Notes under the pieces: model-generated
The model's input: only the letters and a program-made list of their open reading frames with translations
Database searches by the model: none
What the model was told of the DNA's origin: nothing
Assembly (NCBI RefSeq): GCF_905475465.1
Contig: NC_062250.1
Span: 580,501-644,500 of the forward strand
Length of the DNA: 64,000 bases
From: Pieris napi
Lineage: Eukaryota; Arthropoda; Insecta; Lepidoptera; Pieridae
Direction: 5' to 3'
Position numbers and translations under genes: made by a program
Shown: piece by piece, positions 1 through 11,299 of the stretch
Numbering within the stretch: position 1 is the first letter of the stretch
Layout: each line of letters begins with the position of its first letter

Positions 1-109
1 CTTAATGGTCAACATATTGGTTATATATAATCTATAACAATTCAATAATCAGTAATGATTGTAAACAATTAAAATAAAGAGAAGATGATTTTAATAATTT
101 TCGAATAGT

Positions 110-272
110 TTATTTGCTTGTTTATTTATTAAAGTTCACACACACACACACATTCAACATAAATGTTACAAAAAAATTAAATCATAAAAAATATGACACT
201 TCCAATTTTAGACTTTCAACAGCGGATTATATAACTGTCAGGCACTTATCAATGCTTTTTTTGGATAAATGA
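110..272. repeat. Dispersed repeat, family related to 4125-4290
   Basis: This segment starts TTATTTATTAA-GTTCAC and ends with a GGCAC-TATCAATG block before a T-run. The same order of blocks occurs at 4125-4290, so it is a dispersed repeat. A (CA)n run of about nine units lies at 136-153. It may be the A/T-rich tail of a LINE, but no coding part remains and the class is not known. Confidence 0.4.
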
Positions 273-274
273 AA

Positions 275-745
275 ATTTAATATTTTATAACAAATCGCTT
301 TTCATTTCTTATTGTTTAGTATGAACTTTAACTTAACTTCTTTTTTAATAGAATTAAAGCTTTTATAGCTATTTAGCTACTAAAAAACTTAAGTCACTCA
401 GCTCGTTTATAAAACCTGTGCCGATAACATGATCCCAACACTATCGCGGGTGCGGTTGCGAACCGAATATTAAGGTTTTATTTTACTAACACCAGCACGT
501 GGCTTTTAGAAAATCATTCAAGCTTTTAATAAACAAAATGCATTCACAAAGCGATTGAAAAAATATTAAAGCGGCCATTATAAAAAATTAAAATAATATT
601 ATTACCTACCGAAAAATTATGCCTAGCGGATACAAAGTTTACAGGGGCATACAATCTTTTTCTTCGATCTAGTTGTCTTGACATCGTACATATCCCGTGT
701 AATACAGTATTTTTTCTATATGCGCAAATAACGCTTGTACAGTAA
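275..745. other. No recognisable feature
   Basis: This AT-rich sequence has no open frame of note, no splice pair with an open frame and no repeat family that I recognise. Confidence 0.5.
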
Positions 746-747
746 AA

Positions 748-985
748 AAAATCAGTGGCACTAAGTTTTTAGGATTACCTCAGATTTCTGTATCTGTTTC
801 ATGATTATTTGTCAATCTAATAAGCAAGTAGCAATCAGACTTCTATGCCTGACACACGCCGTCGACACTATTTTCTTTCACAGTTCGAGCGAATGTTAAA
901 TGCGTACAAAGAAAGTCCATTGGTACACAGCAGGGGATCGAACCTACGACCTCAGGAATATTAAAGAAATAAGCACCCTTCTGAC
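748..985 (-). repeat. SINE family A copy, head truncated
   Basis: Read on the minus strand, this is a degraded copy of the tRNA-headed SINE seen complete at 18865-19143. The B-box region (reverse complement of GGGGATCGAACCTACGACC), the AAAGAAAGTCCATTGG block, the TCGAGCGAATGTTAAATGCG block and the 3' end ATCAGTGGC are all present in order. The 5' tRNA-like head stops about 20 bases short. Confidence 0.8.
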
Positions 986-1009
986 TGAACGAAGTATTAT
1001 TAAGATATA

Positions 1010-1610
1010 CTAATATATTCCGTTGAAAAAAAAACTCAGCTTTTTATAACTAAGATATATTATGTTAGTTCGCGCCACAGGACAGACCACTTCGGGAACA
1101 AATACAAATTTAAATTAGCTACGAACGTGACTAAAAGTTTATATTTAAATACTTTTCCTCTCTCTTTCTCTAAATTCTAAAGCAACGTTAAATAATTACT
1201 CGCTATAGAGGGCTAAAAATTCAAAATCGCGGAGCGTAACGTGTATTCAGAGAACTGGCAAGTTTGTTTGGTCGGAAAGTTTTGCTACGAACTTTGCCAA
1301 ATAAATAGCACCGAACTTTCAAATTTCTACAACTTTACAACGTTTTAGCACTGCTTTTTCATATTTCGTGTTTTGTATTGTAAAAGTAGTTTTGGTTAAA
1401 CGTTCTCGGTTAAATTCTTGGTATGTGGGTAATGTTAAAAGTTATATGTCACTGAATCGAATGTGATAAGAAGGTATATGAAAAAGGATTACTTCTTGTT
1501 ACGATTATTGTTTGGTATGCTGATAGGTTTTGGTTTAGATAGGATAGGTTTGTTTTTGCAGACACTTGCAAAATTTGAAGCAACTAATTCATTTTATTAA
1601 AAAAATAAAA
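1010..1610. other. No recognisable feature
   Basis: Between two SINE copies I see only AT-rich sequence with no coding or repeat signature. Confidence 0.5.
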
Positions 1611-1611
1611 T

Positions 1612-1870
1612 AAATCAGTTGTGCTACAATCTAGATCTGGGCGTCAGATTTCTGTATCTGTTTCATGATTGATCAACCTACTAGGTAAGTAGGTGATCAG
1701 CCTGTGCCTGACACTCGCCGCCGGTTTCCTCACGATATTCTCCTTCACCTTTCGACCGAATGTTAAATGCGCACATAGAAAGAAAGTCCATTGGTGCACA
1801 GCCGAGGATCGAACCTACGACCTCAGGGATGTGAGTGTCACGCTGAAGACAAAGGCCAACACCTTCCAAG
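1612..1870 (-). repeat. SINE family A copy
   Basis: On the minus strand this copy runs from a tRNA-like head (GGCCTTTGTCTTCAGCG, then the B box GGTTCGATCC) through the body blocks CCAATGGACTTTC and GCGCATTTAACATTCG to the 3' end near ATCAGT. Open frames on both strands here are SINE sequence, not genes. About 20 bases around the GTCGACTTTTTGG block of the better copies are missing. Confidence 0.85.
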
Positions 1871-2086
1871 TCATAAGTCATATTTTAATATAATAAGTCT
1901 GTAGGTTATTGATGTTATAACTGTGCCTGACATCGTTTTTGGGTATAAGACATGTTGGTTTCAATACCATTTGTAATATTTTGCCTTGTTTCGGCCGGAG
2001 CTTGACGCACAACCACAGGCTTTAAAAGTAACCTTAAACTTAATATTCTAGTACATTATTTAAAATATTATTCATTGTTTTTGCAG

Positions 2087-2207
2087 AATCCAGCACTTAA
2101 AACAATCACTTACACCTGAAAACCTCTCATCCGCTGAACCAGAGGTGTCACTTAACGCCATTGCGGAGTCAAACAAATATCCCAACAACATCCGTCCATT
2201 AAATTGA
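2087..2207 (+). CDS. Candidate last coding exon of an otherwise unseen gene
   Basis: A strong acceptor (T-rich tract ending TTTTTGCAG at 2086) is followed by a frame of 39 codons starting at 2088 and closed by TGA at 2205-2207. The peptide begins IQHLKQSLTPENLSS and ends NKYPNNIRPLN. It is hydrophilic, mixed in composition, and unlike LINE or SINE remnants here. An AATAAA follows 70 bases after the stop. The other two frames are closed by early stops. I do not recognise the protein, and the rest of the gene would lie to the left of the window. A 39-codon open frame alone is not significant in this composition. The call rests on acceptor, frame, stop and polyadenylation signal together. Confidence 0.38.
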
Positions 2208-2276
2208 AGTTTATAAATCGAGTTGACCTAAATTTCTGTCCAAAAATACAATTATAATGTAATCGATATGTTTTCA

Positions 2277-2282
2277 AATAAA
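2277..2282 (+). terminator. Candidate polyadenylation signal
   Basis: AATAAA lies 70 bases after the stop of the candidate terminal exon, with a G/T-rich stretch (TTCTGTCGG) just downstream. In AT-rich DNA this hexamer is common, so it only supports the exon call. Confidence 0.3.
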
Positions 2283-2449
2283 TCGATTCTGTCGGAAGTT
2301 CAGTGACTGCAGAACTGTTGGAGATTAAAAATAAACTTGAGACGATATGAGAGTGGGGGAATGAAGATAATTCTACTTTCGGTATATCGAAATCGAAGCC
2401 GAAAAAAATGTGTTTAGCGCGTGTAAATATTAGACCAAAAGTTTAAAAA

Positions 2450-2968
2450 AAATGTGTGCGTGTACTAGGTGTACACACGTAAGAAGTGAAACTTTTTTAT
2501 GACCTTATTTTTCGAAAAATGATCTACTTAATGCAACTTTACAGAAATTGGTTTGATAAAGTTAAATTAGATAGGAAAAGGCTTTTATTATCATAGACAT
2601 GAATACAAATACAATTATTTAATTTTACCTTATTACTACTAAGATTATTACAGAATTTCATTAATTGTAATAGAATTATTACTATCATTGTTATCGTTAT
2701 TATATATTTTTGTTATTAATGGCTTCGAATCTCTTCGGATCAACCGTGGTAGTGACAAGAAAAAGATGGCGCGTAACCGAAAAACGTGACGATTTGCTAT
2801 AAAATTTCTCCCATACGTCGATAAAGAACTTTCATTCCAACGCCGATAAAGAAGTTTGACTTCAAAAAGCAACATGGCGCGTAACGGAAAAATGTGACGC
2901 GTAACGAAAAAATGTTACACTAAATTTTTTTCCAACCCCGATAAAGAAGTTTCACTTCAAAAAATTAC
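2450..2968. mobile_element. TIR-type element with GAAGTGAAACTTC ends
   Basis: The left part has GTGTGCGTGTAC...ACACACGTAAGAAGTGAAAC and the right end has AAAGAAGTTTCACTTC in inverted orientation. The same paired motif is at 37504-37988 and 7568-7705. The right half (2766-2968) holds two diverged copies of a unit of about 100 bases, each starting ATGGCGCGTAAC and ending in the GATAAAGAAGTTT-ACTTC block. The 75-codon minus-strand open frame here crosses these units and is not a gene. No target duplication could be fixed. Confidence 0.5.
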
Positions 2969-2969
2969 A

Positions 2970-4120
2970 TTAAATTTATTTTTAACTATCGGCCGTTGCT
3001 TAATCCTTTATGTATGTTATATGATCTTTCATTTCAGCAGAATATTATTTGATGTTTTTTATTTTGTTGACGTTCGACAAACATACAGTGAATGTATATT
3101 CATAAAAATTCTTCAAAACAATTATTTTAACCTAATTAAAAACCGAAAATGTTCTAACAAAATTATTATTTTCAAATGACAAGCCAAAATCGCCTCTTTT
3201 TCCACAAACTAACAAACTATCATGTTCTTTTAAATAAAGCGTAAGTTTTGACTCATGACAGATAACTAACAACTAAAAGAAATATAATTCTTTCTTTACG
3301 TATATATAATTGTTTGCATTGAAGTATTGTTCCACTAAATATACCAAGAAAAAGACGATGTCGACACGTAAAAACACACACAACCTGTACTCGCACGTCT
3401 GAAATATTGTTTAATTAATTTCTAAAGACATGATTATGTTGTTCAGTCGACAGATTTTTGTTCGAATTAAATTTAATCAAATCTGATTGCTATCTGATTT
3501 AATTATAAACAGACAAAAAGTGGTATAGTAGTCCGCGTCTATCAAAGTGGACCGTCTAAAGTTTCAATTTGTCAAGACGGTTATAGAAATAATAGGGTTG
3601 TCAATCGTCAACACGGACTTTTTATTGAGGTTCTTTTGATTGAGTTGTTTTTATAAATGAAGTACACCTCTGATCGTCACCATTAGGATAAGGTAAACAT
3701 CGTGATACTGTTTATAAATACAATTTAATAAAGGGTTTTTATTTAAATTAGAATTAGAATTAATTTGTACTAGTTCTCGAACAAGGATTTTATTTGCAAC
3801 TAAACAAACAATATTTCTTGGTGTATAATGTCTAAGTTATATTTGGGTAATAACTCAGTAAAGCAACTTTGTTAAAATGGACATGTTCACTAACAATTAT
3901 TGTTTACTTAAAAGTAAATAATGACAGCCCTACCTGAGCGCATATCCGTCTCAGCTGTACACAATTTGACAAGTATCATTTACACGATACGTGACCGGCA
4001 CGAAATCGTAAAATGAGCAATACGATATTTTACGAATACAGACAGAAATACTAACAATATGTGACCAATTGAAATTCAGATATAGACTTACAATTATTGT
4101 AGTTGCGTACATACAATATG
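2970..4120. other. No recognisable feature
   Basis: This stretch has no credible open frame, splice pair or repeat family that I can name. Confidence 0.5.
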
Positions 4121-4124
4121 TTTT

Positions 4125-4290
4125 CATTTGTTTATTTATTAATGTTCACCACATATCTTTTCTAAAATACATGACATGACAACGACATTTATAACGACAG
4201 TAAAAATAATATATTTTTTAAATTTTACTAGTACTTAACAATAAGAAATAACTTAGGTGTGAGATAGGCACCTAACAATGTTTTTTTTTA
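4125..4290. repeat. Dispersed repeat, family related to 110-272
   Basis: It shares TTATTTATTAA-GTTCAC at the left and ATAGGCACCTAACAATG followed by a T-run at the right with the segment at 110-272. Class unknown. Confidence 0.4.
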
Positions 4291-4507
4291 AATTTAATCT
4301 GTCCACTACTGAATTTGCACAACTACACTAGCTCTAAAGGCTCACCTTTTTCATAAAAAAATCAGTTTAATAAATCATTGATCTGTCTCTTTTCATCACT
4401 GCGTAAAGAACGACAGAAAGAAACGAAAGAGTCGAGTCAAAAGACTGTGCTAAAATCTATTATTTGCCTTGATCGATATCAGGCTTTTATTGAAAAAACT
4501 GGAGTAT

Positions 4508-4640
4508 TTAAAACAGTTCAGACGTCGTAGGTTTGAACCCCGGCTGTGCATTTATCACTCGTACGTTACGGTAACAAAAAGTCAAAATGGCGTGTGTCAC
4601 GCACTTGCATGGAAATAATCACAGAAAACTCCGTCGAGAG
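4508..4640 (+). repeat. Degenerate SINE family A fragment
   Basis: GTCGTAGGTTTGAACCCCGGCTGTGC matches the B-box end of the SINE head, and a weak GGCGTGTGTCACGCACT matches the later GGCGTGTGTCAGGCACT block. The rest cannot be aligned by eye. Confidence 0.4.
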
Positions 4641-5040
4641 CAAGGGTTGTAGTGTAGTGTTGAGTTTTTTTTAAAACAGTTATATAATGCCTATATAAAA
4701 ATCTTTGTTTTTGTATTTGTCGTATAAACATAATATAGACTACAGCATATACTAAGCCGAAAGCTATTTCAAACAATCACATTCAAATTGGTAACAGGTG
4801 ATAAAATTAGAAATTTATAGAAACGGTTTATAAGGCGATAAAGTTTACAAAACAAGATGAAAATAAGCGTTCCAAAAATGTGGAATGGGTGCTTAGTTTA
4901 AGCGTACACGAAGTTTATCTTTGGATTGATCTCGTGACCTTGACATAAACTGAGTCAGTCTTACGAAATACATATAGTCGAATAGTCAAATTGTTATTGT
5001 CTATGGTTTTTAAGACAGTTTTTTTAGTTACTAATCTGGT

Positions 5041-5285
5041 TGAGTAGTTTTAGCCTAGTGGCTTCAGCGTTCCTGAGGTCGTAGGTTCGATACCCGGCTG
5101 TTCACCAATGGACTTTCTTTCTATGTGCGCATTGAGCATTCGCTCGAACGGTGAAGAAAAATATCGTGAGGAAACCACCTTGCCTTAGATCCAGGAGGCT
5201 GATACTTAGATTGACAAATGATCATGAAATAAATACAGAAATCTGAGGCCCAGACCTAAAAAGGTTGTAGCGCCACTTTTTTTTT
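5041..5285 (+). repeat. SINE family A copy
   Basis: The tRNA-like head (TTAGCCTAGTGGCTTCAGCG, B box GGTTCGATACC) is followed by CAATGGACTTTCTTTC, the GTGCGCATTGAGCATTCG block, GTGAGGAAACC, and the 3' end GGTTGTAGCGCCACTTTT with an A/T tail. The bases GTCGACGGCGTG of the better copies are lost. Confidence 0.85.
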
Positions 5286-5289
5286 TTAT

Positions 5290-5840
5290 TTATTTATTAT
5301 TTATATACATATCTAGTTATATGCGTGTAGCCAGCGGTTGTGAACGTAATTTAGGTCGCTTTCATTCTTATTAAAATAATATTTTTTTAAATACACTGAC
5401 TTCAATTAAGACAATTCAATCCGGGATTATCTATAATTTGTGTACTATTAGATTACTATTGACTAACTATTAAGCTAGAATGATTTATATAACAAATACC
5501 TACTTTGTTTCGACTCTTATACTACATTACATGTGGTTACCAACAAAATAAACAAATAGGATCTATTTCTTTATTCGCAGTTGTTCTTGGCTAAGCGGCT
5601 GCGAAAACATTGTCTATCCTTTGTTTATACATATTAATCTGTGCTTATTTGGGTTAATAAGAACAAATAACCAGATCTAAATCATAATAATATTGCTTAC
5701 ATTATTTTGTGTCATCTAATAAGTTTCTTTGAATATTTTCGACTCAAATATAGCCTAACAATTTAGCAGACCGTTTTTTGACGGTGCTTATTATGAATTC
5801 GATTTTTAAATTCCTGCCCCACTTTCAATGATTCTTCGTA
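5290..5840. other. No recognisable feature
   Basis: AT-rich sequence with no gene or repeat signature that I can support. Confidence 0.5.
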
Positions 5841-5841
5841 C

Positions 5842-5955
5842 GTGTAATAATAATAAAGCCCGTTAATTTCCAATATTTACAAATATTAAAACATATCTCT
5901 ATCTATAGCTTTCTTTCTCCATTCGATTCTTGATAACGCTTGTATATCTTCTTGG
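5842..5955 (-). mobile_element. RTE-type LINE 3' tail, internally deleted
   Basis: The blocks AATAATAAAGCCCGTT-ATT and ATCTCTATC-A-GGCTTTCTTTCTCCATTC match the better copy at 55945-56146 in order, with the stretch between them shortened. In the better copy the second block encodes the WRKKAVDRDIW part of a reverse transcriptase C-terminus. Here no frame is left. Confidence 0.6.
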
Positions 5956-5959
5956 AAAA

Positions 5960-7565
5960 TGTGGATACCTTTTCTACGAACGTATACTACATAAAGTCAA
6001 TGCGTCATACAATTCACATCGGCTAAACGCCTATAGATTCATAAAAAACTGTAAAAAATGTTGAATGTATTGTTTCTCACTTAACGTTGGTGGCACGCCA
6101 TTAAAAGGGAAGATAATCATACATTTCCTTTCTATTTTAAATACATATTTGTTTAAAACATCTGCTGTCTATCAAGTAGCAGTCGTAAAATGGTTGGGGT
6201 GAAACAAAGAATCCTTTGTAGGATCCTTACAATGTTTGTTTTCTTATTATAATCATTAAGTCCCTTGAATAATGTTGATCTAGTGTCTCTGATGTCATAA
6301 ATTAAAAGACGCTAAGTTAGCTCTGTGTATCGTAGTTTATTATATTACTATAGTTTTTTTTCGTGAAATATATAACAAGTAAAATTGTTTTCTGTGCGCA
6401 ATTAGTACTAGACACAAACATATGACTAGACTAGACTATTAACTTTTGTTTCTTATTTGGTGTAGATATTTTTGGGCCGTCGCTGAAGATGTTGTATACT
6501 TAAGCAGGTGCCTGGTGTCACTATGGAGTCCAGAACAACAGCATTGTAATGCAGAAGAAAATAGTTTTTTTTAACTACATAATTAGTTTTAATCTTATTT
6601 TATCAAAGATTTAATGTGGATGTTAAGTTACCGAGTTTTATATTATTCGTAGACTCTATGTACACATCATTAAATCAAAAGTTTGTTGAACAAATTGCCT
6701 GTTAAATAAATTAGAAGCAGACTATAGAAGATTTTAATACATGAACAAAGGCACCTAAAGATTCAACGAAATAATTAATTGAAATTGTCTAAGCCTTAAA
6801 TATTATTATCACCAGTACCTTGATTACTTTTAAGCAAGTTAAAGCTCAGTTCATAAGAAACTGGTACTGTTTCTTAATATAGGTACTTATTGTACATATT
6901 TCATACGATCGGCTATTATTGTTCCTTTGAGTTCTCAGATTTCTATATCGTATGTAATACGATGCAATTGCGCGGGCGCCGTTGACGTTTTGAGAATTCG
7001 CCATTTTGCCGTCCGACATTTTCATTGCGCGCTATAAATCGTGCGCTTAAGTGCAAATCTGGCCACACGTGAACGCTGGTGGGCGGGACTGCGATTTATG
7101 CCCGTTATAATCTGCTGTTGTACTCACATTTAAGCTTCACAAAAATGTTATTATTAAAAAAAATACTTCCAAATTTACAGCTAAAATAATGTGAAGTTTA
7201 CATTTTATGAATTATTGTTAGAGAAATATTAATTATCCAGTTCTTTTGGCATATCTTTTTGTTTAATATCAAATGTGTTAATGATGAAATTTTGTAAGTA
7301 TACCAGAATAGGCGTATTCAGAGCTGAGTTTTTTTTGTAATGTTGCAATCCGGAAATTAATTAATACCTTTTTGAGAAAAAATCTCTAGGTTGAAATTAA
7401 AAGTGATAATTTACTTTTATGACGTGACCTTTAAAAATCTACCTGAGATACGGTCAAAGTCTATAATTACTGATTAAAATTTCTCAGGCTCAGGTTTTAG
7501 ACTACATCAAGATATTCTTTCGTTCCTATAAAGATTGGCTGACAAGTGTTTTGTTTTATTTTTAA
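5960..7565. other. Mostly featureless, with a CpG-rich patch at 6955-7130
   Basis: Most of the stretch is plain AT-rich DNA. Around 6955-7130 there are many CpG (GCGCGGGCGCCGTTGACG, TTGCGCGCTATAAATCG, GGTGGGCGGGAC), including a TATAAA at 7032-7037. It could be an old promoter or first exon, or the remains of an element. No open frame follows. Confidence 0.3.
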
Positions 7566-7567
7566 TT

Positions 7568-7705
7568 TCCGAACTTCTTAGGCGATTTTTGAAGTGAAAC
7601 TTCTTTAGGCGCATGAGGGTAAAATTAATAAGACTTAAAAATTCGTTTGCCAAAGAAGTTTCACTTCTGACATGTGTAGGTACTTTATACGCACGCATTT
7701 TTTTA
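7568..7705 (-). mobile_element. Short deletion derivative of the GAAGTGAAACTTC element
   Basis: On the minus strand it has TGCGTGCG..., ACACATGTCAGAAGTGAAAC, TTCTTTGGCAAA, then directly TTACCCTCATGCGCCTAAAG and AAGTTTCACTTC. These are the left and right ends of the 485-bp relative at 37504-37988 joined with the middle missing, as expected of a MITE. The 63-codon minus-strand frame is chance. Confidence 0.6.
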
Positions 7706-7709
7706 AAAT

Positions 7710-8278
7710 ATTTTGTTGCTTTTTACGTCATTTATTATTATTTAAAATACACTCAACTTTTCATCTAGAATGTTAAATAAATGCTATCGTAGTATATAAT
7801 CAAACTTTACAGTTTTGGGAATATAACGGAAAATATTTTGACCCAAACATATTAGAAATGAAATCCTGGCTTTATAAAGGCATGTTGAACAAAGGCCTCG
7901 TCGCAGCTACCATAACAAGAAAGATATATTTACGGCAGTGGGACAGAACAATTCCGGCGCTACACTCGTGCCTGTTTCGCGAAATATGATCCTAAATAAG
8001 ATGGAAGTTTCTTAGTGGGTCATAGAGTAAGAAATAGATACGCTGTTACAAAAAGTCGTATCCACGAAGACACGCCTCACTATTCCTCCTAACCGTTTAT
8101 AGTATATGTGTGCAAGCTTCCGTCAATGTTTCAGAGTTATCAGTACACACGCACACTACAATGAATAGCTGACGGTTCGCGACTGACGCTCAGAGCAAAC
8201 TCCCCGCACCCCGTGATCCCCTCAACCAACAATTTTTAATTAATAGGCAAGTTCATAAGTTTTACGTAAATACAGTGG
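7710..8278. other. Unassigned, with moderately GC-rich stretches
   Basis: 7865-8010 and 8040-8230 are richer in GC than their surroundings (for example GACGGTTCGCGACTGACGC), but I see no open frame or known family. Confidence 0.35.
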
Positions 8279-8279
8279 A

Positions 8280-8500
8280 TACAGTGGACCATGGACACTC
8301 CCAATGCCAGAGGGCACGCGAGTTCGTTCTCGACCTTTTAAGAATTGGTACGCACATTTCTTGAAGAACCCTGAGTCGAATTGGTTCGGAAATACTTCAG
8401 TGGGCAGCTGGTCCACAAAAATTGCCTTAAGAAACGCTCAGATGGGGAACGACAATGAAACTCAGCTGCTTGTACTAATCCGAACAACTTCTCTGAACAT
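8280..8500 (-). mobile_element. CR1-type LINE, ORF2 C-terminal remnant
   Basis: On the minus strand the remnant reads LFGLVQAAEFH at the start, then the region for the FL-RTT-LWN-LP block and KYFRTNS, and runs into the CCCATGG sequence common to this family's 3' end. About 60 bases in the middle are missing and the frame is broken. Family: non-LTR retrotransposon. The + strand frame over it is antisense. Confidence 0.75.
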
Positions 8501-8504
8501 CATA

Positions 8505-10240
8505 GTCATCATAAAAAAAGAATTAATTATGATTTATTGTGATTTAAAGAAATTTAGTACTTTATTGACTTGCAAGTAAAACTGGAAGAAAGTAATGTAC
8601 TAGTTATGAAAGGAAGACAAAACTAGCTGAACTAGACTTTTGCCAGTTCTGTATAGTTATTCTCCATTTCGTCGCCCCATAAAGCTGTCTTCCCACTATC
8701 TTGGCATATTGCACGTGCATTCGCATATGATAAGTGCACACGGAGAATGTTTTAGAAAAACATATTTTGTGCTGGGACGCGTCAGGCACTTTTGTTTGAA
8801 ATCTTTGATTTATTTGTTGCGAAAACACGCTCCTGTGGATTGGATATATTGTGGCTTTGGTGTTTATGATATTATGTTCTATATATTTTTTCGATAATAA
8901 ATAACATGTAACAAAATTGCGTATATATATGTTTATTGTATATTCATAATACTTTACATAGCATACAAGTATTTAGCTTAGTTTTTGAAAACATTGGAGA
9001 AATGTATTTTTCTTGAGAGTTCTTAATGTAGAGGACGACGCCACAATAATAAAAAAATACTCTTGAAGCCCACGAACATAGACTCCACCATCACGTGAAT
9101 GTCGAGGTTATTCAACTGCTTGACACCACGGGCCTAGTGGGCTAGTGAGAAGACTGAAAAGGACAAAACCATTTGAACTAGTGAATTAGTGTTAGTGCAC
9201 GTTAGTCAGTGCTAAAAAAATAGAACACGATAACAGAGTGTCTTCCATTTATTAGAAGTAAGTAGTGTTATTGGACACTTTTTTATGTTTAATATCCTTA
9301 TTAGTAAATTAGATTAGACTTAAATTACTTATTAGTTCTAAGTAAGGCTAGATCGTAATGTTCCATGGTGTCTTTTAAAGACACAAGAAGAAAAAAATAT
9401 TTTAAATAGAATGAACGATTAATTTCACAAGACATTCCGAACACAATAATATCTTCATGTTGTGTATTACATCTAATGGACTCATTCAGCACTCTTGGTT
9501 CATTTACTCAACACAGAGCACTCAAAATAGCGTACAATCATGGAGCTTACTCAGGCTATCTACATACCCAATAAAGTTAGTAATGAGACCTGATGAAAAG
9601 CTATTAAAGGGACAGGACTAATTGTAGTACAATCCTGTAGTAGGGGTGGCACCCCCTCCTTATTTCACGCCCATTAGTTAAACTTGTTACGTACGCGTGG
9701 ATCTCCATTAAAATGCAAATTGAACAGCCCTGAAAATGTTTGTATATATTTTTTACATTTATTTTTTTAGCCCGCGGCTCGGTGCTCACTATTTTGTGTT
9801 CTTCATTATTTTAATTATAGAGAGATGCTACCATATCTAATGTGATTGAGAAACTCATCAGAGCTTCTCATATTATCATCATACAGTATATAGCCTTATA
9901 AATTTTACAATTGCAAGGACACAACATTTTCTACTTTAAGATTAAGACTGTATTATATGACTCCTGTATGCCAATAACATATTGAATTTGACGTGTGGAG
10001 GTATGACTATATATGTTAGGTTGGTTAGACACGAACATCTAGGTGACAGAAAGCTGATCTCCTACTTGCCTACAATTGAAACATGCAGAAATGTCGAGGT
10101 GTTTTAGTGGTTTTTCAATTTAATTCTAAACATTAATTGTTTCGTAATTAAAACATATCTATAATAATGAAACAGACATAGAAATATGTCTGCTCCTTGT
10201 CTACTTAATAATAATAGAATATTTAAACACATTTATTTTT
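8505..10240. other. Unassigned stretch
   Basis: 8604-8900 is open on both strands for 75-85 codons and somewhat GC-rich, but neither peptide resembles anything I know. 9125-9220 repeats the hexamer-like motif CTAGTG/TTAGTG irregularly (at least six times). The rest is plain AT-rich DNA. Confidence 0.35.
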
Positions 10241-10245
10241 CTATC

Positions 10246-10345
10246 TCAGTCCCACCATTCATGTCTGCACTGTGCCACTCTCTGCCACGTACCACCAGCC
10301 GATTTATTAATTTGGTCTATCCATCTTTTAAATTCTTTCTTTTTC
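10246..10345 (-). mobile_element. RTE-type LINE, ORF2 C-terminal remnant
   Basis: On the minus strand the frame 10329-10246 reads KRWIDQINKSAGGTWQRVA then QCRHEWWD and a stop. RW-D-I---AG--W-R-A-dR-eW is the C-terminal signature of RTE-type LINE reverse transcriptases. A frameshift lies just upstream. The + strand 88-codon hydrophobic frame at 10186-10452 is its antisense shadow. Confidence 0.75.
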
Positions 10346-10349
10346 TTTT

Positions 10350-11060
10350 ATTGTACCTTGGGTTTAGTACTTTCTTTCTCCACTTATCGTTCCCCGCCTA
10401 TTTCCACTTTAGTTTATTTAGTTTTATTGTCTACTTAATAATGTTCGTTTAATAATAACAATGAGTTTCAAACCTAAAGAAAATGTATATAAAGCCGCAT
10501 TAGAAAATATATTAAACCAAGCAATCTTAAACAGAAGCCTCCAATAAAATATTCCTCATATTCCACTCTCAGCAGATGCACAAACCCCAGCATTCTCGTT
10601 TTCTCTCAATAACCATAATATTAAATGCACTATTGACTGGACACAACTTATCGCTAGCCATTTCAACTGCCGTACTCAAGTAACTTAATCCGCTGAACGT
10701 TTGTCCAGGGAACATTCGACCGTATGTCTTTGATATAGGATATCATTTCATAAAACATTCATAACAATGGCGCCTACGCACCATGCTATCTTTGATATAT
10801 TTTTAGCGTCGAATAAATATGTTTATTTGTTGAATCCCGCATTTCTCTGACCATTTGTAGTTTAAATTCGCTTTATCTGGTCTGGAAATGTTTGCATGTT
10901 TTATTTATCATATCAGGACTATATTTTCACTTGTATTGAACTAATTTACACAAAGTGGACAAGTCTACAACTTGTTATACCTACATTCATTTTACGTCGG
11001 ATTAAAAATATAAAAACACTTTATTGATTCTAATAATTACATACATCGACCACATTTTTT
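10350..11060. other. No recognisable feature
   Basis: AT-rich sequence; no family or frame that I can support. Confidence 0.45.
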
Positions 11061-11065
11061 TCTCC

Positions 11066-11295
11066 GTTCGAGCCGTATTAACTCAAAGTTTCATCCGCAT
11101 CACCTTGATGGCTGGAAGTCTTTCAAGGTCCGCTTCACTAGACATTTTCTTCTGCGAAATAGTTAACGGTGGAATCAACTCCCGGTGGGGATCTTCTTTG
11201 GGAGATACGACCTCCAACTGTTTAAAATAAGAACTTACTCTTCCTTCTAAGGCAACCACTAAAATGGGTGTTCTCGATGGGTCGTTTAGGCCCCT
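11066..11295 (+). mobile_element. CR1-type LINE, ORF2 C-terminal remnant
   Basis: From 11091 on the + strand the frame reads FHPHHLDGWKSFKVRFTRHF, then LLRNS, one stop codon, RWNQLPVGIFFGRYDLQLF and KIRTYSSF with a stop. FHP-HLD..., F-RT--LWN-LP-GIFPGRYDL--FK is the C-terminal end of lepidopteran CR1-like ORF2. Only one stop interrupts about 55 codons, so this is one of the less decayed copies. The 3' end carries AAAATGGGTGTTC..CGATGGG as in the copies at 25605 and 44058. Confidence 0.85.
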
Positions 11296-11299
11296 ATAA

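Noticed and set aside
9125..9220. CTAGTG/TTAGTG-rich patch considered as a satellite
   Set aside because: The spacing is irregular and the patch covers under 100 bases, so it is only low-complexity sequence.
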